Assembly (NCBI RefSeq): GCF_000003855.2
Contig: NW_003101662.1
Coordinates: forward strand, 684,441 to 748,440
Direction: 5' to 3'
DNA length: 64,000 bases
Source of the DNA: Blastomyces gilchristii SLH14081
Taxonomy: Eukaryota; Ascomycota; Eurotiomycetes; Onygenales; Ajellomycetaceae
The notes under the pieces are model-generated. The model saw only the letters and a program-made list of their open reading frames with translations, ran no database searches and was not told the DNA's origin. Made by a program: the position numbers and the translations under genes. Each line of letters begins with the position of its first letter. Within the stretch, counting starts at the first letter, position 1. Positions 33,953-46,177 of this stretch are shown here, piece after piece.

Positions 33953-35575
33953 TGTGCAAAAATGAATAGTCAATCTATTTCCACGACAAGATCTAGCTAG
34001 CTTCCAGTTGATAAAGTGAGATTTCTTCCAAGTAAGAGACAGAATTATAAAAGAGAAGAAAGGTTTGAGGAGCAGCTTGTCCTTAGGCATGAACTATATA
34101 TCCCCTGCACAACTTCGTATAGCGTCTTTAAATAGCCCCTCCGCAATGAACTTGTCGCAAAATTACTGCTCCCGAAATTTCTTCCCGAAGAGCTACCGTA
34201 GCACACGACGCCTTTTCATCATCATACGGAGCAAGCTTGGCTGGTGAGCAAATGAACCCCAAAATGCGAACTCGACACAAAACCTCTCAAAAGAGCTGGT
34301 CTTCAGGGTGCTACGAGCTGATCAGTGATGAGCTTCCCTACCGATGCCGGGGGTGGGGAAGCATGTTTTGGGATGTGGCTGCCCGCAGAAAAAAGATGAG
34401 GTTCTCCTGTGAATACATTGGTTAGTCGGTTCAGGGCGTGTTGTCAGTTACAAGCATCTCCAGCCAGTAAGACCAGCGGGTGGGAGGCTTCGCTGGATGC
34501 ATTCTGCATGAACAGGTCGCCCAAATATTGAGGATTGGAAACATGGCTGGTCGTTCGATGGTCGTGAATGGCTGGCTGGATCATCTAAATTTCCGGGGGA
34601 CGATGATTTAGGGTTGAAACTAACCCAATCAGATCTAGTTGATCCAATCTCTTTGCCCACTCTGATCCACCGAACCATTAAACTATCAATCTTAATCTGT
34701 ACTAGTGCCGGCTCGAATCTCCACCCAAGGCGACCCACCTACACATTCTTAAACGCTAACCTAGAGTAAGTTTAGCGCGCACTTAACACAAACCTTCAGC
34801 CGACGACTCGAGCCTTGATACCTGGGCAAAGTCCATCAACTGAGCAACAACAACAACAACGACGTCCTTGAAGACAACTACAGAGAGAGAGGCTAGATCT
34901 CTCCTTGGATGCATGTCTCTTAACCATCAGGCTCAGAGGTTCTTGCCACTTAAACGAATGTGACACAGCTGTCCTCCCACGCACTAACTGCGTCATCCCA
35001 CTCGGATTCGACATGTTTGTTTGAGGAATCAATGAAATCGAGATTCATGCGGGCTCAGCCGCCACAAGCCATTGATCATCAATTGATTTTCAAGACTAGT
35101 CATGGTTCTGAAGAAGTACTTTCTGCCGCACCTGGTCCTGTACAGACCCCGCCGTACTTCCTTGTAACTAAGTAACTAATCCTAGGTTCTCAGTGGTTAG
35201 TCCTCATCCTCCCCCGTGGCTGAGATCTATGCGGTTGCAAGCCTCCAGTCCCACTTCGAGAGCCATCTTTTTTACTTTTTTTAACGAATCTTGCTAGTGA
35301 GTGAGAGGAGCTTCCGGAATGGAGGCCCTACAGACTATCGCCTTTAGCAATTTATTTGAACCTTTGGAAGAGCTTCTTCAAGAATAAATTACTGTCTCAC
35401 GGACGCGGCGTTTAATACTATTAGCTACAACTCAGTACTCAGTATTAGTACTCAATGGGTAATCGGAACTAAAATCGCAACAAATTGGACCATAAAGCAT
35501 TTAATCAAAAGCATAACTAAGAAAACCAGAAACGAGAAACCACATTCCCACGCTTGAGTGTTCCAAATTTTGAAC
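33953..35575. other. Intergenic between NRPS-like gene and dehydratase
   Basis: No gene recognised on either strand. A CAA microsatellite lies at about 34842-34860. Confidence 0.5.
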
Positions 35576-36793
35576 CTAATGTACTACCCCATTCATTTTG
35601 GGTTCTCCATGTCCATTTGTGAGAGGTCGATCTGCGCCTTTTGTCTGTGTTTGGTCGAGAAGCTTCGCTCCCCACTTTTCTGCGCAAGCTGGAGCAATTG
35701 GACCCCAAAATTTTGGCACCAATTCTGCAGCTTGCATAATCACCTCGAAGCTGTGGAAGCCTCGTTGTGCATGCGTCTTGGGGACATCTGCATCCGGACG
35801 CTCGAGTGACCTGCTAAATACCTCCATCGACAATGGGCCTTCGTAACCCGCTGCGAGGATAGCCGCTGTAATTAATTCAACGGGCATGTATGCTCCCCGC
35901 TCCTCTTCCATGGGGAACAGTCGAAAATTCCTCGACCAAGGCAGCAGCTCGTGTGCATCGGGGTTTTCGTATCGAGTCAGGTTCAAGGTTGCTGTGTCCA
36001 CCAGCTCTGCATCCGCGATTTGGAGGAGAAATATCTTCTCCGCAGGCACTGAAGCCACCATAGATGCAATGGATGAGCAGAGAACATCAAGCGATTCTTC
36101 CAGCGTAGGATAGATGCGTCCATGGCCCTCCTTGTTGTACGGGTCGGCGAACTCGACTGCGAGCCAATTAAAGGAATCGACGATTAGGCCAACATTTGGT
36201 CGGTTTACCGCACGGACTACCTCCCATGTGGATGACCAAGTGTTTCGTAGTGCCCATGAAAGCCCCTCATACCCAATCTTGATCATTGGGCCTCCATCCC
36301 GTTTAGAGAAGGCTGCTGCCATATCTCCAATCTCTCGCAGGTCGTTTGCCACGGTTTTCAGCTCAATTGTGCTATTTTCGGCTCCGATATTCGAGACTAG
36401 AAATAGCATATCTGTATCGAATGCTCGCAGGAAGGGGAACCGATTCACCACTGAAGCCAAATTCGCCATGCGCTTTTTGGGATCCGTGAACCCTTCAATC
36501 TGGCGGACCGGCTGAGCACAGACAATTGACATGTTCAGGTCTTTTACCAAGTTGCCTAGCTTTTTGGCAATTGCTAACTTTTCAGCTGTCGGCTCCCAGA
36601 TTTTGTCGTCGTCGACAGCGCCGAGGTGCGATCTCAAGTATTGTGCCCAATCATTCTCCATCAAGTCAATAGATTGAAACCCAGCATCGGCCGCCTGGCG
36701 GAGCCTGTCAGGTAAGCTATGATATTTCCAGCTCCCGAGCGAAACTGTTGCAATTGCAGCACGATTTTTCGACAGACGCGGACCGATCGCCAT
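35576..36793 (-). CDS. 3-Dehydroshikimate dehydratase-like TIM-barrel enzyme
   Basis: A single-exon 405-residue protein of the xylose-isomerase-like TIM-barrel superfamily. Fungal 3-dehydroshikimate dehydratases (QutC/Qa-4 type) of this fold convert 3-dehydroshikimate to protocatechuate in quinate catabolism; bacterial relatives feed siderophore synthesis. Visible signs are the barrel start TVSLGSWKYHSLPDRLRQA, AGFQSIDLMENDW, and candidate metal ligands in GYEGLSW (Glu near 177), GLIVDSFNW (Asp near 204), LLQIADAE and SMEVFSR (Glu near 327). The tail is low complexity (NGHGEPKMNG). The neighbouring NRPS-like gene and permease, all on the minus strand, suggest a shared pathway, but there are no quinate-cluster neighbours. 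Other members of the fold (sugar-phosphate isomerase or epimerase) remain possible. Confidence 0.75.
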   Translation of the reverse strand: MAIGPRLSKNRAAIATVSLGSWKYHSLPDRLRQAADAGFQSIDLMENDWAQYLRSHLGAVDDDKIWEPTAEKLAIAKKLGNLVKDLNMSIVCAQPVRQIEGFTDPKKRMANLASVVNRFPFLRAFDTDMLFLVSNIGAENSTIELKTVANDLREIGDMAAAFSKRDGGPMIKIGYEGLSWALRNTWSSTWEVVRAVNRPNVGLIVDSFNWLAVEFADPYNKEGHGRIYPTLEESLDVLCSSIASMVASVPAEKIFLLQIADAELVDTATLNLTRYENPDAHELLPWSRNFRLFPMEEERGAYMPVELITAAILAAGYEGPLSMEVFSRSLERPDADVPKTHAQRGFHSFEVIMQAAELVPKFWGPIAPACAEKWGAKLLDQTQTKGADRPLTNGHGEPKMNGVVH

Positions 36794-39700
36794 TTTCGAG
36801 GATTGTGGATACTGGACGAAGATAAGGGGAAATTAAATCGCCTAGACAATTTCTTGACTTTCTTTTTGAAATGAGGCACAAACAACTTCATCGGGCAGGT
36901 CCGAAAGATTGTCGTTGTTGGGGAATTAGATGTGGGAGGGGTTGCAAAATGAAGCACCCTGTAAACAGTATGGAGATCTCTCTGTACACACCAAAGGTGA
37001 ACTTCACAGCCTCTTTTATAAGTTAATATTCTTTCCTTCTCAGCTCCGTAGTTTACAGAGGTTCAACATCGGAGGGTTAGGGAGGGTGTTTGTATTATAT
37101 AACCATAGCATGGCGCTCCTGAAAAGCATCACCTTGACGTATGCATGCCAGGTGGAAGAACACAAAAGTGTTTCTAAGCAACCCTATCACAACGATCCAG
37201 GAGGGCGAATCACTCGATCAATAATAATCCAAATTCTTGACATTCGTCCTCTGGCCTCAAGAGCCAACAGAAGAAGAAAAAACAAAACAAAACAAAACAG
37301 TCCAAACTGAAACTCTCCATTGCTAATAGGAGAGGTACTGTGCGATCAAGAAGTCAGTGTACTAGGGGCTCGGCACCAAGCATCCCCTCATATGCCCCTC
37401 TTTTTCCTTAATTTCTCAATCACCCAACATTCACTCTATGAGTCAAAATATGTCTTTCAAATCAAGAATATTGTATAAAGAGCATTCTTCAGCTATTATC
37501 ATTATCAAACCCTTGACGTGCCTGAGCTGGGGATTTACAGAATCCCGGCCCCTCCTCTTGTGCATATGCTCCATCCACGCCCCTGGCCAGGTTACCCCAG
37601 CTCGCCACTGCCGTCTAGATACGAAAGTGGCTTGTATAGGTTTTGTACGGTGTAGTCAGCTCATAATTTTTCTTTTCCTTTCTCCCTTGTGCAGAGCTGA
37701 GCAAGGTTGGGCCTAAGTCCACCAATGAACATAACCCCAAACCCTTCCTTTGGTTTCGTTTTCTCCAATTCCACTGGAATTGCACGAGCTGTGGTCCCCC
37801 GCTCCAGCTACAACTCCTACCAGGAGAGTTCCACTTTGTTTCTCCTATTTCATCTAAGGCATTGCCGACTTAAATCCCACAGCAGGGTTACAACGGCTAA
37901 GAGCTTCAATTATTTGAAATGAATAGGTCGTTGTCGCTGTGGTGCTAAATAAACTGCGAGACTGAAATCAACTTCCAGACCCTAGGATGAAATAAGCAGT
38001 TTTTCCCTGCCCGGATCTACGCAGCGTAGTTATATTAGGGAAACTTAACTTACTCTGTTGAAGTAGTTAACTAACGTTAGCTCCCACCGTCGCCTGTTTG
38101 TCGTACGCAAGTTAACCTCCATTGTTTTCCAAGATCCACCGCCGACTATCTCCCGCCTGGCCCTAAATTTGGGATTTCAAATTCCCTGCAGAAACTATTT
38201 GAGAAAATGCCTGCCCAAATATGGGAGTAGGATTATTTTTGAGAATCCTCACAAGGACAGTTTGAGAGCTTCTCTTAAATTCCCCACTTTTCAGAAATGG
38301 ATACTCCGTGCAATGTTATGTATGTGGTACATGTGCAGTACTTAATTGAAAAATGGGAGGGCTCTCACAAAATCCCGAAAAAGTACTGCACGGCGAAAAC
38401 ATTAAGAGTACAAAGCAAAGTACCTAGGAAGCTCTGAGCATGATTTAGTGGTATTCCTGCATTCATTCAGAGCGGCTATTAGACAGTGTCATTCTGAAAG
38501 AATCTACTGCCAAAGCCCTACTCTTCCTGCAACACTCATTCCTTCGTCAAAAACAATACACGGCCCAGAACACTGCATATAGGACACAGAACACAGAACA
38601 GGTAGCAGTGGCCCTCTCCATTCTCTTTGTGAAGTTGAAGTAGAGAACATATTCCAACATCCATCTACATTCCGACACTTCCTCGGAGGAGCTCCTGAAT
38701 TCTCCACTTATCACGCTGCTATCTAGACCGCTCTGTGTACGCCCTCACATACATGATACAACGTCCACTTGATGCGGATAATGAAGTTAACATTGCACCA
38801 CTCATCGTCGATGCCACAGTGCACTTTCGGCCCCATCTAGACGAGTCTCACATGAAATCTGTCTGTTTTGTTATCCTAAACACTGTCCAGCAGACCATTG
38901 CTTGAGCCAAAAAGTCGAAAATATATATAGATATATTGTCAACGGCCGCTGGGGGAGCGGAGTGTGTGCTCCCACACTTCATATCTGAATCTTTATCGGC
39001 AACATAAGACATCCCACGGAATCTCGTCCAATCCTTGGTCTAGCAGACCGTCAACATTTCAACGGATATAAACACTAGCTTCTCTCTAATTCTCTGTTCC
39101 GCGTGAACGCGTGCCCCACGACATCTATCAGGCGGACAGTAAATGTCTCCGTTTTCGGAAGATGTCCAGCTACTCGTGCTTCATCCTTCGGTCTCACTAC
39201 GAGGGGAAAGCTAGTTCATACATCCCGTAATTTTGAGTTTGTATCCGAGGGTGACTCTGCTTCCCTTATTTGGCGCCACACCACCCAATGCCGAGGTGGC
39301 CCCTCTCTCCCGCAAACCCGAACAGATCAGCAAGTTCGGCCCGAGTTAAGTCGATGCTAATTAGACTCTCTTGGGACGGCTAAGACCTATATCCCGTCGG
39401 GGTGTTAGCCGATGAAGGTTAATGTACACATGTGTACATGTACATGTACATGAACTGTACGTGTAGATACAAATGGCCTTTCGCAGGATAACTAGCAACT
39501 TTCCTCAATTCCTTCTAAACCGTCCGAACTACGTTTATCGCAATGGTCTCCTGCCAACAACCAAAACGAAACTCCTGCTAACATTTTTCAACCGATCCAT
39601 TCGGGACCCCAAGTGCTAATCCAGACATCATATTCACTGTTAGAATATGTAATTAAACCCAAAAAGGCAAAAAGCAAAACCATGGAAGGGAGGAGGGGCC

Positions 39701-40133
39701 TTTCAAACGATTGATTATTTCAGTATTCACACATGTCAACCTATAATTATTAGACCCACCCGGCATTCCCTTCTATCCATATACGCCCACGAGCCCTAGG
39801 GAACTAGCATAGTAGAAAATACAAACGAAGAACATTTTTTGGTGTTAAAACCATTGAACCTAAAAAATAAATATAAAATAAAAATAAAATAAAAAAGTAT
39901 CATGCCCTTAAATTCAGACTGATTTCCCGGGTCCCATTTAACTATGGCTTCCCCTTGGCATATGGAGATCTTTCGCTGGTTTTCTCTTAACGAAGATGTA
40001 TATACGCTTGGAATAGTAGGGACAGAAACGAGATTTATTAGCCCTGCTCCTTTGAACTAACATCAGCCGATGATTTTATGGGTAGCAGATAGGGGACCCG
40101 TAAGAGAGGGAATAAATTGCGCACCAGGACCTT
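36794..40133. other. 3.3-kb intergenic region, no gene recognised
   Basis: It covers the dehydratase promoter (an AGATAAG GATA-type site lies at about 36819-36825) and the permease 3' side. A tandem GTACAT palindromic array lies at 39425-39455. Small frames have no recognisable domain. GTTAACTAAC-type sequence recurs near 38065. Confidence 0.45.
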
Positions 40134-42061
40134 TCAGCAAAAAGTCTTGTAGACCTTTTTCCACATTGGCCACTGGGCACGTTCAGCACGTTCTTCTGCG
40201 ATCAAGTGTGAGATATCGAGGTCACGACGCCCAGTGTCGAGATCCATGTCTCTGGCGTGTATAATTTTAGTACGATACCAGAACTTGTATGGAAAGTAGA
40301 ATGAAATAATAATCGGCACCGCCACGTAGAGTTCAAACACGTTTGCGACTCGCTCTTTCACAGTCATCTCGGCGAAACCAACGGGGGCAATTGCAACCCA
40401 CAATTGTGCCGTGAGGACAAGGCAATTGAGTATCAGGCCAATCCACGATCCGACTACACCTGCTTGAGAACGGTAGGGTAGATCATCAAGACTGCGTCCC
40501 TGGAGCTTCCAACCACGACGAAACCGGATATGGGCGAAACAGACAGACGCCCAGGTAAAGATGGAGGACAGTGCGGAAATCGCAAGCATCCAAGAGAATA
40601 TCGCACCTTGCTCTTTCTCTGCAACAGCAAGGTAACCAAGCAGTCCGACAACGGAAGAAATGCCGATTGCAACGAGTGGGCGGCCCCGACGATCGATATA
40701 GGTCAGAACATGAGGAGCCTGGCCTTGCTCAGCTAGGGCTGCAAGAGTACGTGAAGAGCCGTATATTGAAGAGTTCCCAACTGAAAGCACGGCAATCATG
40801 ATAACGACATTCATGACTGAATCGAGCCCTTGGATCCCAGCGTTTCTTATTGCTATCACGAAAGGAGAAGCGTTGGCGTCGTAGCTGGATTCACCAGTTA
40901 CCAATCGCACATCATCGTATGGGACAAGCAGTCCGACTATGGCCAAAGAGACGACATAAAATAGGGTTATCCGCCAAAAGACTTGCTTAACGGCTGTCGG
41001 TATTGTTCTTCGGGGGTTGGCAGTTTCTGCAGCAGCCAGACCCACCATTTCTGTGCCGGCGAAGGCGAAGGCAGCAGTAACAAAGACGCTACAAAGTCCC
41101 TTAAATCCGTTATGAAATGCCCCCGGGTTGCGCCAATATCTGCCGCCGATATATTCCCCGTTTGGTCCGCCACCAACGTTTAGAATGACTCCCAGAATAC
41201 TATAATAGGGGAAAATTAAATGTCAGCGAACACAAAATAGCCGTGGCAGAAGGTAGAGTGGGTACGTACATAAATCCGATGATCGCAATAACTTTGATAA
41301 GGGAGAACACAAATTCAGCTTCACCATACCCACGAACGCCAAACAAGTTTATGGATACAATCAGCAAGTAAAATATGGTGACCCAGACCGCAGGCGAAAC
41401 TGGCGCGTTCCAGTAGCTGACGGTTATAGCAGCAGCCACAATCTCCAGGGGCAGAACTATAATCCATTGTAAACCGTAGTTCCAGCCCATGGCAAATCCC
41501 CAGGCCGGATCGATAAAGCGGGTCGAAAATGCAGAGAAAGATCCGGCAACCGGGAAAAGCACGGCCATTTCACCTAATGCATGAACAGTTGAATATAACA
41601 TAACCCCAACAAGGATGAACGCGATCAAGACGGAAGCAGCTCCGCCATCTGCAAGAGCCTTTCCGGACCCAACGAACAATCCAGTACCTGGTATGATACG
41701 TGACATTATGTTAGTCGATAATATTAATGGAATTTAGAACTTTTGACGTAAAATCAATAGCGAGGGCTACTAGCTCACCAATAGATCCTCCGATTGCTAT
41801 CATCTGCAAATGTCGGCCTCTCAGTTTACGTTGCAAAGGGGACGATGCAGTGTTGGAAACGGCCGCTTCCAAGTTAAATTGCTTGTCCTGAGTGGTCAGA
41901 GCCTCTTTTTTGGTAATGTGGGCATTAGGATCGCGGCGGAAGCCGTCCACGAAGCGAGCAAAGATGTTATCATGGAATCCCTCGGATGTCCCGTCGCTAC
42001 CATCGACTGGGTTCGCATTGGGAGGTGTAGGCTTTGGTTCCTCATTCGACGTGTCCGCCAT
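40134..42061 (-). CDS. Amino-acid permease, YAT family (APC superfamily)
   Basis: A 588-residue plasma-membrane H+/amino-acid symporter from exons 42061-41779, 41687-41270 and 41199-40134. The hydrophilic N-terminus (about 75 residues) leads into the family signature IAIGGSIGTGLFVGSGKAL at the first membrane segment. The rest has about 12 hydrophobic segments, including AFAFAGTEMVGLAAAE and SVGNSSIYGSSRTLAALA, which are conserved in Gap1/Put4/Dip5-type permeases. The ATG chosen is the only one in frame before the first segment. The C-terminal WPMWKKVYK tail is usual for the family. Which amino acid it carries cannot be told. An AGATAAG site about 125 bp upstream (42186-42192, minus orientation) would fit nitrogen (GATA) control. 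Confidence 0.9.
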
Positions 42062-44307
42062 TATTGCTCTTCCAATTTTCACGTTCTTTGTGAGAAAATT
42101 GTATGAGTATTAAAAGCTGAAATAAAGACGAGAAGCCTAGGAGTTGCGGTGCCCCTTATTTCTCTCCGCTGTTTCCCTGTATAATCTTATCTTTCATTAG
42201 CCCTGCTCTAGGCGTGAGAAGTGAAAGCAATCAGGAGATATGGGCATGGGCGGATTCATGAACATAGGGAGCTGCCATTGGTCGAGAGGAGAATAAAAGA
42301 GTCTTGAGCAATATACGAGAAGAGGATAAACAGAATGAGAAGCTCAAGAGTAGCGTAATATGTCAGATATTGCAAAAATAATCCTATCCCTTGAAATGAA
42401 ATCCATTATAACGCCCGTGGAAAATGTCCAACCCAAGGCCGTAAGGGCGGCTGCTTGCGCACACCGTACAAAAGAGAAGGGAGGATATGGGTTGTCATAT
42501 AAATGTAGGATAGGGAAACTACTTGGAATGGCCTCCTTGGCTAGCAAAGGGGGAAGAATAGAAATTGACACAGTCAACAGGACACTTAGGACTCACCAGT
42601 TTAGAAGGTTGGACAACTAGTGGGTTAGGGAATAGAATAAGTGTTACTAGTCACGAATACCTTGTCTAGTGATGGTTTATGGAGCTAGAAAGAGAGAGGG
42701 AGAGGAGTGGAGAACAAATCCAACGTCCGTCCTCCAAGAGAAGAGGAGGAGAGGAGAGAAGATGGACCAAAATGGAGCCTAGAGCAAGGAAGGGTGGAAG
42801 AGCAGGCAAGATGCAAGTGGAATGTAGTGGGACGAGGGCGGGAAAGGGAACAGACAAGCCTAATGCGTATGCCAGTACTTTCCGCGGTCATCCCTTCTAT
42901 TGTTTGACTCTGGTTATTTCTGGGTCACCACTTGAAAACGCAAATGTCGTCATGAGGCGGATATTCTGCGGAAGCCCTCAAGATTGAGTTCGCGGGGGAA
43001 TCTTGCCATCCTTCATTCTCATTCTCTATGTAGCCTGCCATTTTTAATTCTCGGATTTAGCGCTGATGTGTAGATCGGAGTCAGATTCGCGTTGGTTTTA
43101 GCTGTTACATGCAGCCTGCAGTACACCGCGCGGTAGGATCTTGGAACGCCATCACGGCAATCGATCAGCTTCACAGACTATCGCTGGGCATCAGCAGAGT
43201 TGAGATGACATGAAGTTTCTTCTATTATCATGAGCTTAATAGATTAAACGCAGTGAGGGTATATCTTTTGGTTGGCAATGGAATGATTGTCGCCGGTCTG
43301 CAGCTCAGCCTAAATACATCCGAGATATGCTCTGTTGGCCGCGGCCGCAATATCTCTTTGTGTTTCGAACGGCAGGTACACGAATAAGCATTCTATGCAA
43401 ACCCCTCCAAGGCTGCCGTCACACAGGAACCTTTGAATAAAAACCAATAAACGAAAAGGTTGGCGGCTCTGTTCTGCGCGCCATGGAGGTCAAGTAAAAC
43501 CCGGATAAGATCAAATAAAAATAAAGCTTAGAAATATGCTAGAAATGCCCTAAACGGTTGTCCGAAGTATGATTAGGCAAAGAGGCTTCAAGCTATGTTT
43601 TAAAGTTAAAACACCTGCCATGGAACCGGTGGCTATCGCCGGACAGTAGAGATTAATTAAGGTTCAGAGCCGCGATCCTGGGGGAGCCTAAAGGCTAAAG
43701 ATACCTAGGTACCGTTCTGGATTCTTTTGACTGCCCAGGTACAGAAGATCAACATCTAGCCATCAATGTTGGCACTGGCTGAGGGTAAGCCTTTGCCTTT
43801 GTATGCGGGCCTTCTGTGTGACTGCTCTTCGCACAGCCCATGCACTGTGCCCAGAGACGGGCAGCAGAAGCATAGTAGGCAGCCTGTTCGTTTTTTCCTG
43901 CATCTATTTACCGATTTCTCAAGCGGCTAAACCTGCTGAGCAACATGAGATCTGCCGTAACACATTATCCCCATTCACGAAATAGTACAGAATCAGGGAG
44001 AAGGGGATGAGGAACTCACATCACCAGCCAACGGGACCCCAGATACTAATTTAACAGGGGTATTCCCTCAGAATCCGATTGAGTGTAAAATATAATGCTC
44101 AGGATCACAACACTAGGTATGACCAACATATTGCCAAGCATTTGATCATGTGACCATTACTGAGTCACATGACTGATTTTGCCGTCTCACTCACCATTTC
44201 GTCATCTCAACTCAACCGAGCCGTCGCCGCAAGCCCGAGAAATCAGCGACGGCGATATCTCCAGCTGTTACATTAGTAGATTGCCCTCCACAATCGCGGC
44301 GATAACA
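42062..44307. other. Intergenic, nothing recognised
   Basis: This covers the permease promoter and a spacer of normal composition. A TGAGTCA (Gcn4/CpcA-type) site lies at 44161-44167, about 490 bp before the next gene. Confidence 0.45.
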
Positions 44308-44350
44308 GGGCAGGGTAGGGCAGGGTAGGGCAGGGTAGGGCAGGGTAAGG
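44306..44350 (+). repeat. GGGCAGGGTA decamer array, G-quadruplex-prone
   Basis: About four tandem decamers give eight GGG runs separated by alternating CA and TA loops. It lies about 310 bp upstream of the ATG at 44659 on the coding strand. It is not the TTAGGG telomere unit. Confidence 0.85.
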
Positions 44351-44658
44351 CATGGCGCTACACACGAACGACAGAACCTCTGTTCATGATGCCTGGATGA
44401 CATTTAGCCCCGCCATTTCATACATATAAAAATGTCCCCCTCTCCATCTTTCTGATCTTCGCACATTCTCGCTTCAACTTCCAATTTCTACCGCTGCTAG
44501 CCTGCCTTTTGCTGCGTATACCACTGTTTCTCTGCTTTATATATCACTCTCGACAGATATTTCTTATCATTGAAGAAAAAATCAGAAACTCATTCCGCCC
44601 ATCTCCTGACCCCGCACCGCCATCACTCCCACTCTCTCGTTCTCTCTATCAAACAGCC

Positions 44659-45153
44659 ATGGCCACTTTGCAGGCTTCCATTAGCCGTTCCAACTTCAAT
44701 CTTGCGTCCTCATACAAACCCGCTCTAGTTACAGTCATACAGCCGTCCCGCCCGGCCCAACGGCGCTTCACAAACCGTTTCTCTGCATCAAGCTTCACAA
44801 CCGCTTCACCCGCCCACAAGGAGGCCCAGCAAAACTCCAAAAATGAAGGCCCGTCCGATCTGGACCCTAAATCCACCGAAAGCACAAACAGTGGTACACA
44901 CGCAGAAGTCGCTAGCCAGCAGACTGCTTTCATCCCATCTGACACTGCTCCTGAGTCCGAGCTCGAGGAAGTCCGTCAGCAATCGGCTGAGGACAATGGC
45001 GCCGGCGCCAATGCGAGTAGCAAGGAGAACAAGCGCGCTAAGAACCCGTTGGAAGTAAGCCCGGCTAATCGGGATGTGTCAATTTCGAAGGACGAATGTG
45101 GTAAAGAGCCTAGTAGTAGGCGCGCCTCGCCAACGAAGGGGAAAGAAGTATAA
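44659..45153 (+). CDS. Small protein with likely mitochondrial presequence, unknown function
   Basis: A single-exon 164-residue protein with ATG in a strong context (GCCATGGCC). The first about 45 residues are rich in Ser, Arg and Ala and free of acids (ATLQASISRSNFNLASS, then PAQRRFTNRFSA), as in mitochondrial targeting peptides. The rest is acidic to mixed, low complexity and probably disordered, and ends with a short Lys/Asp-rich segment KRAKNPLEVSPANRDVSISK that looks more constrained. I do not recognise the family. A TATA-like ATACATATAAAA lies near 44420-44431. Confidence 0.6.
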   Translation: MATLQASISRSNFNLASSYKPALVTVIQPSRPAQRRFTNRFSASSFTTASPAHKEAQQNSKNEGPSDLDPKSTESTNSGTHAEVASQQTAFIPSDTAPESELEEVRQQSAEDNGAGANASSKENKRAKNPLEVSPANRDVSISKDECGKEPSSRRASPTKGKEV

Positions 45154-46177
45154 ATGTATTTTTGACTCGTTTCTCTTTTCCACTGCCACTTTCCCCATGT
45201 CCCGACACGCTAATACCTGGAGTTTCGTCATGCATTCTATGATTTCATTGGAGGATCCCCTGGAGTTCTGCAGCGGAGCATTGCATATTTACATTCACTA
45301 GCGTGCATGTTTCATTGATTTTTCTCTCGGTTGCCTTTCATGCGATCTTTTTGTTGCATTTTTTCCGCCTTTTTCCTGTGTGAATTTTACTTGCATTTTT
45401 CTATGCGACAGAGGTACTCCATACAGGATTTTTTGAAAAATCTCTCATGCTGTCTTAAGCACGGCTGTTTACTCCCAATAGATCAGTTAAATACACAAGT
45501 GTTGTTTATTTGTATTCTAAATTCCACCGATGAATTATTTCATTATAATAGTTGAGGCGCTTAACTGGGGACTGAGATACGTTCCCGAGATGACTATCCA
45601 TATCAATCGTTAACGCCTCCATTGACTGTATATATCCCTGAAGAAATCTGAGTGGAGACTATACCCAATCTCTCTTTCTCGGCTTATATCGAGGAAGAGA
45701 TTTGAATGTCTTCGAACCTGGAAACTTTGGAATATAGCAACAACAGAAATGGAGTAGGAAAAGAAAATATTAACTTAGAGAGGAACTAAGGGTCAGTACC
45801 AATTCGGTGCTGGTCCCTGCCCCAGCAGTTGGGTTTGAATTATTTATGATAGGGATGTCCTCATGCCTATTATCATTTAACATAGCCTTTTTATCCTTCA
45901 TCCCTTAAAACGCCAGCAGACTCAAGTAGGTAAGATGGTTAGAAGAGAAAAAGAAGAAACAGCAAGTAAAATCCTCATGTACCCGCCCCGTGGATTCAAT
46001 ATCGTCTCGATCAGGGATTAGAAGAGGGGCATACGGCAACAACACGAGGATTCAGTTGGATACCGAGTTTCGTGGTTCAGTGTGATGCATACATTTGCGC
46101 GTGCTACACGCGGTTTAATAGCCATGAGAATAGCACGCAATCGCGGAACCTTCCAGGCTTAAAATCGGCGATTTCCG
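45154..46177. other. Intergenic, nothing recognised
   Basis: 3' regions of two convergent genes; T-rich, with only short frames lacking any known domain. Confidence 0.5.

Noticed and set aside
39290..39410. GC-rich segment with CCCGAACAGATCAGC resembling a 5S rRNA start
   Set aside because: The internal control region and the 3' half typical of fungal 5S rRNA are missing.
44306..44350. Telomere-like repeat
   Set aside because: The unit is GGGCAGGGTA, not TTAGGG, and ordinary genes lie on both sides.
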